Shown piece after piece: positions 22,613-33,698 of a DNA stretch of 64,000 nt. Location of the stretch: the NCBI RefSeq assembly GCF_964340395.1, contig NC_135560.1, positions 23,985,175-24,049,174 of the forward strand. The letters are read 5' to 3'. The position numbers and the translations under genes are program-made. Source of the stretch: Glandiceps talaboti (lineage: Eukaryota > Hemichordata > Enteropneusta > Spengelidae). Position 1 is the stretch's first letter. Every line of letters begins with the position of its first letter. Below the pieces are notes generated by a model. That model worked only from the letters and a program-made list of their open reading frames with translations, was not told the origin of the DNA and did no database searches.

Positions 22613-22741
22613 TATGATTATGTGGTAAACTTAAAGGTTTTCTTAAAAGTATCTTCATTACAATATTCAAAAATCTTATTTTTTCACTGAATGATGACTA
22701 TATTGACTTGTGTTGTGCATCTTTCAATTCATGACATGTAG

Positions 22742-22831
22742 GGGTTACAGTAAAGCTGCATTTATATCAGGTGTTGGGGAATCTCCTGATGAACCAATAG
22801 ATGAGCCAATAGCCAATGATCAATGTCAAAG
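22742..22831 (+). CDS. Exon 7 of model
   Basis: The acceptor is ATTCATGACATGTAG and the donor TGTCAAAG|gtacat. The join GG|G gives Gly, and the frame reads GYSKAAFISGVGESPDEPID. It is an acidic, Pro-rich segment that leaves at phase 2. The other two frames contain stops, which supports the phase assignment. Confidence 0.6.
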
Positions 22832-23030
22832 GTACATATCTTCTTAAAATTTAGCATCTCTACATGTATATATAACAACACTTTTTTTTTCAAACGAGAC
22901 AAGTTTCATAAATTGTTGGGTTTAGGTCAATTCTGAGTGAACTTGGAGGTTTCTGGAAACAAGCCCGATTTGTTTTGCTAGGATACATTTACATACACGT
23001 AATGTTGAAATTGAATAACACAATAATTAT

Positions 23031-26000
23031 GATAGACATCCTGGTTATACCCATGGATATACAACCATGGCAAGTCAGCTATCAGGAAACTAACACAGAC
23101 AAAAACATTAGTGTGACATTAGACATCCTGGTTATACCCATGGATATACAACCATGGCAAGTCAGCTATCAGGAAACTAACACAGACAAAAACATTATTG
23201 TGACATTAGTCATCCTGGTTATACCCATGGATATACAACCATGGCAAGTCAGCTATCAGGAAACTAACACAGACAAAAACATTAGTGTGACATTAGACAT
23301 CCTGGTTATACCCATGGATATATAACCATGGCAAGTCAGCTATCAGGAAACTAACACAGACAAAAACATTAGTGTGACATTAGACATCCTGGTTATACCC
23401 ATGGATATACAACCATGGCAAGTCAGCTATCAGGAAACTAACACAGACAAAAACATTATTGTGACATTAGTCATCCTGGTTATACCCATGGATATACAAC
23501 CATGGCAAGTCAGCTATCAGGAAACTAACACAGACAAAAACATTAGTGTGACATTAGACATCCTGGTTATACCCATGGATATATAACCATGGCAAGTCAG
23601 CTATCAGGAAACTAACACAGACAAAAACATTAGTGTGACATTAGACATCCTGGTTATACCCATGGATGTACAACCACGGCAAGTCAGCTATCAGGAAACT
23701 AACACAGACAAAAACATTAGTGTGACATTAGTCATCCTGGTTATACCCATGGATATACAACCATGGCAAGTCAGCTATCAGGGAAACTAACACAGACAAA
23801 AACATTATTGTGACATTAGTCATCCTGGTTATACCCATGGATATACAACCACGGCAAGTCAGCTATCAGGAAACTAACACAGACAAAAACATTATTGTGA
23901 CATTAGTCATCCTGGTTATACCCATGGATATACAACCACGGCAAGTCAGCTATCAGGAAACTAACACAGACAAAAACATTATTGTGACATTAGTCATCCT
24001 GGTTATACCCATGGATATGTAACCATGGCAAGTCAGCTATCAGGGAAACTAACACAGACAAAAACATTATTGTGACATTAGTCATCCTGGTTATACCCAT
24101 GGATATGTAACCATGGCAAGTCAGCTATCAGGGAAACTAACACAGACAAAAACATTATTGTGACATTAGTCATCCTGGTTATACCCATGGATATACAACC
24201 ATGGCAAGTCAGCTATCGGGGAAACTAACACAGACAAAAACATTATTGTGACATTAGTCATCCTGGTTATACCCATGGATATACAACCATGGCAAGTCAG
24301 CTATCGGGGAAACTAACACAGACAAAAACATTATTGTGACATTAGTCATCCTGGTTATACCCATGGATATACAACCATGGCAAGTCAGCTATCAGGGAAA
24401 CTAACACAGACAAAAACATTATTGTGACATTAGTCATCCTGGTTATACCCATGGATATACAACCATGGCAAGTCAGCTATCAGGAAACTAACACAGACAA
24501 AAACATTAGTGTGACATTAGACATCCTGGTTATACCCATGGATATATAACCATGGCAAGTCAGCTATCAGGAAACTAACACAGACAAAAACATTAGTGTG
24601 ACATTAGACATCCTGGTTATACCCATGGATATACAACCATGGCAAGTCAGCTATCAGGAAACTAACACAGACAAAAACATTATTGTGACATTAGTCATCC
24701 TGGTTATACCCATGGATATACAACCATGGCAAGTCAGCTATCAGGAAACTAACACAGACAAAAACATTAGTGTGACATTAGACATCCTGGTTATACCCAT
24801 GGATATATAACCATGGCAAGTCAGCTATCAGGAAACTAACACAGACAAAAACATTAGTGTGACATTAGACATCCTGGTTATACCCATGGATGTACAACCA
24901 CGGCAAGTCAGCTATCAGGAAACTAACACAGACAAAAACATTATTGTGACATTAGTCATCCTGGTTATACCCATGGATATACAACCATGGCAAGTCAGCT
25001 ATCAGGGAAACTAACACAGACAAAAACATTATTGTGACATTAGTCATCCTGGTTATACCCATGGATATACAACCACGGCAAGTCAGCTATCAGGAAACTA
25101 ACACAGACAAAAACATTATTGTGACATTAGTCATCCTGGTTATACCCATGGATATGTAACCATGGCAAGTCAGCTATCAGGGAAACTAACACAGACAAAA
25201 ACATTATTGTGACATTAGTCATCCTGGTTATACCCATGGATATGTAACCATGGCAAGTCAGCTATCAGGGAAACTAACACAGACAAAAACATTATTGTGA
25301 CATTAGTCATCCTGGTTATACCCATGGATATACAACCATGGCAAGTCAGCTATCGGGGAAACTAACACAGACAAAAACATTATTGTGACATTAGTCATCC
25401 TGGTTATACCCATGGATATACAACCATGGCAAGTCAGCTATCGGGGAAACTAACACAGACAAAAACATTATTGTGACATTAGTCATCCTGGTTATACCCA
25501 TGGATATACAACCATGGCAAGTCAGCTATCGGGGAAACTAACACAGACAAAAACATTATTGTGACATTAGTCATCCTGGTTATACCCATGGATATGTAAC
25601 CATGGCAAGTCAGCTATCAGGGAAACTAACACAGACAAAAACATTAGTGTGACATTAGACATCCTGGTTATACCCATGGATATACAACCATGGCAAGTCA
25701 GCTATCAGGAAACTAACACAGACAAAAACATTAGTGTGACATTAGACATCCTGGTTATACCCATGGATATACAACCATGGCAAGTCAGCTATCAGGAAAC
25801 TAACACAGACAAAAACATTAGTGTGACATTAGACATCCTGGTTATACCCATGGATGTACAACCATGGCAAGTCAGCTATCAGGAAACTAACACAGACAAA
25901 AACATTAGTGTGACATTAGACATCCTGGTTATACCCATGGATATACAACCATGGCAAGTCAGCTATCAGGAAACTAACACAGACAAAAACATTAGTGTGA

Positions 26001-27545
26001 CATTAGACATCCTGGTTATACCCATGGATATACAACCATGGCAAGTCAGCTATCAGGAAACTAACACAGACAAAAACATTAGTGTGACATTAGTCATCCT
26101 GGTTATACCCATGGACATACAACCATGGCAAGTCAGCTATCAGGAAACTAACACAGACAAAAACATTATTGTGACATTAGACATCCTGGTTATACCCATG
26201 GATATACAACTATGGCAAGTCAGCTATCAGGAAACTAACACAGACAAAAACATTAGTGTGACATTAGACATCCTGGTTATGCCCATGGATATACAACCAC
26301 GGCAAGTCAGCTATCAGGGAAACTAACACAGACAAAAACATTAGTGTGACATTAGTCATCCTGGTTATACCCATGGATATACAACCATGGCAAGTCAGCT
26401 ATCAGGAAACTAACACAGACAAAAACATTAGTGTGACATTAGTCATCCTGGTTATACCCATGGATGTACAACCATGGCAAGTCAGCTATCAGGAAACTAA
26501 CACAGACAAAAACATTAGTGTGACATTAGTCATCCTGGTTATACCCATGGATGTACAACCACGGCAAGTCAGCTATCAGGAAACTAACACAGACAAAAAC
26601 ATTATTGTGACATTAGTCATCCTGGTTATACCCATGGATATACAACTATGGCAAGTCAGCTATCAGGAAACTAACACAGACAAAAACATTAGTGTGACAT
26701 TAGTCATCCTGGTTATACCCATGGATATACAACCATGGCAAGTCAGCTATCAGGGAAACTAACACAGACAAAAACATTATTGTGACATTAGTCATCCTGG
26801 TTATACCCATGGATATACAACTATGGCAAGTCAGCTATCAGGAAACTAACACAGACAAAAACATTAGTGTGACATTAGTCATCCTGGTTATACCCATGGA
26901 TATACAACCATGGCAAGTCAGCTATCAGGGAAACTAACACAGACAAAAACATTAGTGTGACATTAGACATCCTGGTTATACCCATGGATATACAACCATG
27001 GCAAGTCAGCTATCAGGAAACTAACACAGACAAAAACATTAGTGTGACATTAGACATCCTGGTTATACCCATGGACATACAACCATGGCAAGTCAACTAT
27101 CAGGAAACTAACACAGACAAAAACATTAGTGTGACATTAGTCATCCTGGTTATACCCATGGACATACAACCATGGCAAGTCAGCTATCAGGAAACTAACA
27201 CAGACAAAAACATTAGTGTGACATTAGTCATCCTGGTTATACCCATGGACATACAACCATGGCAAGTCAGCTATCAGGAAACTAACACAGACAAAAACAT
27301 TATTGTGACATTAGTCATCCTGGTTATACCCATGGACATACAACCACGGCAAGTCAGCTATCAGGAAACTAACACAGACAAAAACATTATTGTGACATTA
27401 GTCATCCTGGTTATACCCATGGATATACAACCATGGCAAGTCAGCTATCAGGAAACTAACACAGACAAAAACATTATTGTGACATTAGACATCCCTTTTA
27501 CAACCACGGCAAGTCAGCTATCGGGAAACTAACACAAACAAAAAC
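23031..27545. repeat. 87-bp minisatellite, about 52 copies
   Basis: The unit runs GACATCCTGGTTATACCCAT, GGATATACAACCATGGCAAG, TCAGCTATCAGGAAACTAAC, ACAGACAAAAACATTAGTGT, GACATTA. Since 87 is divisible by 3, long open frames appear. They break where a copy has TATATAACC, TATGTAACC or an extra G (GGGAAAC). It lies wholly within the intron between exons 7 and 8, so I do not call it coding. A ~1,224-bp block (about 14 units) is itself repeated. Confidence 0.95.
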
Positions 27546-28048
27546 ATTATTGTGACATTTTGCTCCAAGCTATAGTACATGTAACTGATATTGATGTAAT
27601 TACACTCACAGCAGGGTGGTATCAGTAACAGCAAGTTTACATTCAACCTCATTCAGTATGTACAGTATTCCAAGGTGATATCCACATAACCAAGACACTG
27701 CTAACTCTATTACCCACTTATGTAATCTACGACTGTGATATTGAACAACAAAGGTTTTAGGTTATGTCTATCTTTTAGTAATCCGATAGTCTGCTTTCCC
27801 TAGTAGTATTTCACCATGATAGACCAATCTAGTTTCATGCTGAAATTTGTCAAACTTACACAATGTCCCTTCATGTATGTTTCTCTGTTGATTGATAGAG
27901 GAGACTTTGTTGAATGTAATTTTCAACGTAATAGTTTGTTGATGTTGATATATAGAAGCACTATCAAATGTTTGTATAATTCTAATACAAAAATGTAGTT
28001 TCATACGGGTGTTAATAGAGTATAAATTGTATTTTTTTTATTGTACAG

Positions 28049-28097
28049 CATTGAAGAAAAGAGGATGCCAATATCAGATTCACTCATTGATCAAAGA
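28049..28097 (+). CDS. Exon 8 of model (49 bp)
   Basis: The acceptor is TTTATTGTACAG and the donor CAAAGA|gtaagt. The join AG|C gives Ser and the exon reads SIEEKRMPISDSLIDQR, ending at phase 0. It cannot join the next large exon at 36465, which needs a phase-1 partner, so at least one exon of length 3n+1 is missing from the model or the genes are distinct. Confidence 0.55.
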
Positions 28098-28904
28098 GTA
28101 AGTTACCCAATCTTTTAAAATGTTTTATGAAGTCCTTGAATTATACATGTATATGAAATTACGTATTACATAATTATTTTAGGGAAGTTGGTCTTAGAAT
28201 ATCTGTATGTTTATTGCTATAGGTTTACCTATAGACACATTTTTCTTCACATTCCCCTTTATCATTGTGTTTTTCTACCTTTGATGCAAACACAAGTCTA
28301 CTCCATGTATTGTTGCATAGATGTGAAATTTTCCTGTTTTGAAAACTAGTAAATCTATCATTATCAACTTTCTTTCTTACTAATTCAACATTCATACTTT
28401 TATTTTACAAATTACGCCATATATATGTAAAATATTTTTTTTAAAGTAAGTCAGTGAAAAATATGGTTTTCATAAAGCTACAGTTCTTTTTGTCTGCAGA
28501 TAAAAACTCAATAAACAAGAATAATACAATATGGTAAACATGCAACACATATCAACAAAATTATAAAAACTCATTTTCATCAGAATACCAAAAGGAAATG
28601 TTATCATTTAAAATTTCTACACAGCTAAAAAAATTCTTTTGAAAGAAATCCCAAACTTGTACTAACATATTGCCAGGGGTATAATAGAATGGGCTGTTAT
28701 CTGTTATACTGTAATTTATTTTTAGCCCCCAATGGATAAAATCGGGGGGGTGGGGGGGGGGGTGTAACTGCCCCCCTCCCCCCTAAAATATGCTCCTTTT
28801 ACAGCCAATATAGGTAATATACAAAGGAGCTAGACTCCAAGATGCATCATGTCATTTCATCTTCATTGGCCTTAATTACTAAGCCTTGGGTTCACCAATA
28901 TGTG
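28098..28904. other. AT-rich intronic DNA with a G/C homopolymer palindrome
   Basis: No exon is seen. At about 28743-28790, a run of ~19 Gs broken by one T is followed within ~8 bp by two C-runs, so the strand can form either a hairpin or a G-quadruplex. The rest is low-complexity A/T-rich sequence. Confidence 0.5.
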
Positions 28905-29545
28905 TAAGATGACCTGCCCTGATCTACCCTACAGACTACCCTGCCATGACCTACCTTACAAACTACCCTGGCCAGCTAAGCCTGGGGTTCACCGATATGT
29001 GTACGATGCCCTGCCAAAACCTACCTTACAGACTACCCTGGCTAGCTAAGCCTGGGGTTCACCGATATGTGTAAGATGACCTGCCCTGACCTACCCTACA
29101 GACTACCCTGCCATGACCTACCTTACAGACTACCCTGGCCAGCTAAGCCTGGGGTTCACTGATATGTGTAAGATGACCTGCCCTGACCTACCCTACAGAC
29201 TGCCCTGGCCTGATCTACCTTACAAACTACCCTGCCATGACCTACCTTACAAACCCTGGCCAGCTAAGCCTGGGGTTAACCGATATGTGTAAGATGCCCT
29301 GCTCTGCCATAACCTACCTTACAGACTACCCTGGCCAGCTAAGCCTGGGGTTCACCGATATGTGTACGATGCCCTGCCAAGACCTACCTTACAGACTACC
29401 CTGGCCAGCTAAGCCTGGGGTTCACCGATATGTGTAAGATGCCCTGCCCTGCCATAACCTACCTTACAAACTACCCTGGCCAGCTAAGCCTGGGGTTCAC
29501 TGATATGTGTAACATGCCCTGCCCTGACCTACCTTACAGAGTACA
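28905..29545. repeat. Irregular minisatellite (~65-125-bp units)
   Basis: Units combine GGCCAGCTAAGCCTGGGGTT, CACCGATATGTGTAAGATG and variable numbers of CCTGACCTACCTTACAGACT. About seven copies of the AGCTAAGCCTGGGGTT core are seen, with different spacing, consistent with nested duplication. Confidence 0.85.
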
Positions 29546-29617
29546 AAATGTACTTTGGCCAACTAACTCTCAACCTTTTGCATACAGTTAGCTTAAAACA
29601 AAGTGATTATGACTCTA

Positions 29618-29668
29618 ACAAACAAACAAGCAAACAAACAAACAAACAAACAAACAAACAAACAAACA
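29618..29668. repeat. (CAAA)n microsatellite
   Basis: About 12 tetranucleotide units with one GCAA variant. Open frames on the - strand here are artefacts of the repeat. Confidence 0.95.
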
Positions 29669-29669
29669 A

Positions 29670-30837
29670 AAAATCTGATATTGTGGAATATTTCTGTATA
29701 TTTTTGCAGTAATGCCTTGATGGAACAAAGCCTGTATACTGGTAAAAGAAATAAAGTATATAAATCGTGAATTCGCCAGACGCAATGGGATTAGCCATCT
29801 GTTGTGAACACCGAGAGAGATGTGCTGCCACAAAACATATTGCTTGTGCAGCCAGTAGGCAGTATGGTGATTTACTATGTAGCTCTCATCACCATCAACA
29901 ACCAACAAATCTCCTCTGTCAGTCCTGACATTGTGACAAGTGCCAATTGATATAGTATGAGAATTGTGAAAGTTTAAGAAAGGAAAAGAAAACAATTCTT
30001 TGATGAAAAGACACCAAATGTAGTGTTTTTAAACAATGTCAAAGTCGAGTCAAGGCCACCAGAGAGTAGAACCAAGAGAATTTGCCACTGTCATGACCTC
30101 TGTATGACCTACATCCTGGCATTTCTGGAGGCACATGAAAAAAAAATTCATTCTGAACGAGAATTGTAAATCTCTTCAATATCACAGCTCACTTTGGAAG
30201 CCAATAAAAATGTAAACCTTCTTGCGAGAGGTATTGTGGCAATTAGAAACACAGTAGTTGGACTGCAGGTTTACAATTTGATGTAGATTTAGTCTAAAAA
30301 TAACACCTGACATACTCCTATAGTGTCACACAAACGTAATGAAAGCCGAGTTAAGGTACACAGTTTAGCTATCTGTAAGAAAAGCCTTGATTTTGATTTG
30401 TGAACTTTTTAAGGTCAGACCTTGTGAAGGTCAGTATTTCCTGTAACTTTTCCAGACAGATGCATATCATCTTCTATGTAATGTGTTTTATTTCTACACG
30501 TGTTTGTTTTGCTTCATGAATATTTATAATGAAAAATGCATGCATGACAACAGACCATCTGGGTAATGTGAAATACAGTTTTCAGGAGTAAATTATTATG
30601 TCATTTTCTTGCATGATTTTACCTCTTTTCATTTATGTCTTGTATTTTTTATTACAGCATTTGCTTCCTAGGGGCTATAACATTTCTCTATATCCAGTGC
30701 ATTTGCATCTTTAGGTGCTGGATTGTACATGTTCAGCTGTTTCAACAAGAAAAACTCCACACCTGGATGGTTATCAACCATTTCTTGCGAGAGTTCCTCT
30801 TTTCTGTTTTATAACATTTCTCTGACTATTGTATGAA
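29670..30837. other. Intronic DNA, no supported exon
   Basis: A good acceptor at 30657 (TTTTTTATTACAG) opens a phase-0 frame that would follow exon 8, reading HLLPRGYNISLYPVHLHL before a stop at 30712-30714. It could be an alternative terminal exon but has no domain and no nearby poly(A) signal. Nothing else is supported. Confidence 0.35.
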
Positions 30838-31228
30838 AGATTTGCAACTGCCAACATCAGACCATGGATGAATGGAACAGTTACAAACAGGGAAGGTAAT
30901 CAACTGAATTGGATTGATAACACTTGGCTCAACATTTGGAAGTACAGAGGATTGTATATCATTCCATCATTTGATAAAAACACTTTTATGGCCACTTGAT
31001 ATCATTTAGTTCACATTCAGAAAGGGAAACAAATTCCTGACCAGTTTCTTTGGCATTTCATGTACACATAAAGAGGCCATAAGACTGTTCTTATCAAACC
31101 ATGGTGTGTAATACAAGTCTCTGTACTTCCAACATGCTGAGCAAAGTGTTATTAATCTAATTCAGTTGTTTACTTTCCCTGTTTGTAACAAGTTCCATTC
31201 ATCCACAGTCTGATGTTGGCGGTTGTAA
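30838..31228. mobile_element. Long inverted repeat, ~390 bp
   Basis: The left arm (~30840-30950) contains GCCAACATCAGACCATGGAT, GAATGGAAC and TTACAAACAGGGAA. The right arm (~31118-31225) is its reverse complement (TTCCCTGTTTGTAACAAGTT, CCATTCATCCACAGTCTGAT, GTTGGC). Inner parts also pair (TGATAAAAACACTTTTATGG with CCATAAGACTGTTCTTATCA), leaving a loop of ~75 bp. Noncoding; probably a foldback/MITE element, and able to make a long double-stranded RNA stem if transcribed. Confidence 0.8.
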
Positions 31229-31872
31229 AATCTTATTGTTCCTTGTTGTTCGTGCTATCATAGCAAATGTATACAACAACAGACATGTTTATAGCCCATT
31301 TCACATACAAGATGTACAACATGACAAGTTAATTTATGTTAGTAATCATATAAATGACATTGCTCCAAAATTAACCAGTTACATCTAGTGTTGTTTTGAA
31401 GTAGAAAACTGTCCTTTACAGTGATGCTGTAAGTGTTTTTGTAAAAATTGAGTTTTACATTATTTATTTTAAGCTGTTTATCCAGTGTATGATTTGTTAA
31501 CTTTATTAAGATATTTGTTTTGAACAAGTCTTTCAGCATAGTATATCAAAACAGAGCTAAACATTGAAATGACATATTATATCATTTGATATAAAAACTT
31601 TCTATCAAGCTGTTATTATGTATGGTGTACTTCTCTTTGGATAACTGTAAATACAGAAATTAAAAACTGTAAATGTTCACGTGTATGTTTGTTGTAATTG
31701 GAACTAGATGCTAGACATTGTAGACTAAAGAGGGAAAATTTTGTAATTCTAGCTTGACTTGTAATACAACTCACTGGTGTGTTTGCTTGCTTGCGTGGCA
31801 ATGAATAATGAAGCAAAGGACATATAGTGTCGGTACCTTGTCAAAGTTCAAACATTACAGGATTCCTGATCC
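31229..31872. other. AT-rich noncoding DNA
   Basis: Nothing beyond short chance open frames is visible on either strand. Confidence 0.45.
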
Positions 31873-32135
31873 CATAACCCTGTTTACTGATTAGAACACT
31901 ACATAACCCTGTTTACTGATTAGAACACTACATAACCCTGTTTACTGATTAGAACACTACATAACCCTGTTTACTGATTAGAACACTACACAACCGTGTT
32001 TACTGATTAGAACACTACATAACCCTGTTTACTGATTAGAACACTACATAACCCTGTTTACTGATTAGAACACTACATAACCCTGTTTACTGATTAGAAC
32101 ACTACATAACCCTGTTTACTGATTAGAACACTACA
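31873..32135. repeat. 29-bp minisatellite, 9 copies
   Basis: CATAACCCTGTTTACTGATT plus AGAACACTA is repeated nine times with almost no variation (one copy CACAACCGTG), which suggests recent expansion. Confidence 0.95.
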
Positions 32136-32264
32136 CATTATAACACTTAGAGTGTAACTATTACTGTCAAGTTTATTAACTGAAAGTTTATTTCACAAAA
32201 TGACTAACTTCCACAAATATAACAAAAGTGATAAAAGTTTTGTGTCAACATACATCAGAGGTAC

Positions 32265-32306
<42 letters not shown>
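32265..32306. repeat. (GTT)n microsatellite
   Basis: About 14 GTT triplets. It could in principle encode poly-Val/Leu/Cys but lies in noncoding context. Confidence 0.95.
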
Positions 32307-32589
32307 CAAGTAAAGACACTGGTGTTTTAATGCCAATTGTACTTATAGCAGAAACGTATTCTTACAATGTCTTGCCAACCCTATTGCGATTACACTTTTT
32401 CTTTACAAGGTAAAATATCTCCAAAAAAGCAGTATGACTATTGTGGTTAATTTTCCTGCAAATGTAATTATGTTCAGTTGTGATCATCATTTTGTAAAAT
32501 AAAGGATACAAAAAATGGTTACAAGTTATGTGGTTTTCTTATTTCTCAAGTTACTGCGTCATCAGGTGTTTGACTGTGCTGTTCTTAGT

Positions 32590-32940
32590 CGCAATCCCCT
32601 TCCGTCCCTCCCTCCTCCTCTTCTCCCCCTCCCCTTCCTCTGCACATCATTCTACCTTGCCCCCCTTATCCCACTGGACATGATGCTACCAGTAACCTTG
32701 CCCCCTGTCTCTCTGTACATCATTCTACCTTGCCCCTATCCCTCTGGACATGATGCTACCAGTAACCTTGCCCCCTGTCTCTCTGTACATCATTCTACCT
32801 TGCCCCCCCCCCCCCCCTTATCCCACTGGACATGATGCTACCAGTAACCTTGCCCCTATCTCTTTGTACATCATTCTACCTTGCCCCTATCCCTCTGTAC
32901 ATCATTCTACCTTGCCCCTATCCCTCTGGACATCATGTCT
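32590..32940. repeat. Pyrimidine-rich degenerate minisatellite
   Basis: Units built from CATCATTCTACCTTGCCCC, TATCCCTCTGGACATGATGC and TACCAGTAACCTTGCCCC recur five to six times with variable C-runs. The + strand is strongly C/T-biased. Confidence 0.85.
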
Positions 32941-33698
32941 CCTACCTCATATCTTTGTTTTCTATGTGTATGATGAACATATTTTTTGTCACAGTTATTA
33001 CTAGGATTAGGAAATGAAGCTATCAGGTGATTGAGATAGACACAGTCTAAAACTATAGTTGTTGCATTTGGTAATTAAATCATACAAGTATGTACAGGTG
33101 ATAGCAATGAGATTGTTATATGGGTATGATCATCCTGTAATCACGATAGTGTAAACACTGCACAATGGTGAACATGTTTATGTATGCCAAGTTGATAAAT
33201 TTGCATTTGTGAATAAGATGGGGCTTGTTATGTAATTTGAAAATGTGAGTGGATCTAGATGTGATACATATATAGGGATGCATCATGGATCATGAACTCC
33301 AGCTGCATAGTGCATTTCACATTATGTCATACAACAGAGACAATTCATATGTTATAGACACACAATACACAACTATAGACAATGCGAGGGTGGGGGCACG
33401 AAACCATATCCATATTTTAATTCACAGAGATTTCTGAAAACATTCTGTCACAGGCTTCTCGCCGTTAAGGTTCTGTCGCTCTGTCTTATTTCAACAGTGC
33501 TTTATATACAAACTAGAAAACATACAGAAATACAAACCCTGTATGAAATTAAATTTAATTGAAAAAAACACTCACAGAAATAGACATAGATCCTTCAGGG
33601 TGTATTACAGGTACCATAGAAGTATACATACATGTATGTATGTATGTACAGGTACATGTACATGTACCATACAAGTGTATGTACATGTACAGGTACCA
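32941..33698. other. Noncoding DNA with ACATGTAC palindromes
   Basis: A possible tiny exon (32995-33026; acceptor TTTTTTGTCACAG, donor ATCAG|gtgatt) has phase 0 in and phase 2 out and does not repair the gap to 36465. At 33630-33690 overlapping ACATGTAC and TGTACATGTA palindromes precede the 48-bp array. Confidence 0.4.

Noticed and set aside
22975-27532. Long + strand open frames of 70-225 codons (ILVIPMDIQPWQVSYQETN repeats)
   Set aside because: They arise because the 87-bp minisatellite unit is divisible by three. They are broken wherever a unit has an extra G or a TAA and lie between two good splice sites.
30658-30714. Possible terminal exon HLLPRGYNISLYPVHLHL following exon 8
   Set aside because: The acceptor is good and phase fits, but it is 18 codons long, has no domain and no close poly(A) signal. 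Recorded only as a possibility.
32995-33026. Possible 32-bp exon (LLLGLGNEAI)
   Set aside because: It would enter at phase 0 but leaves at phase 2, so does not connect to the 36465 exon; too short to trust.
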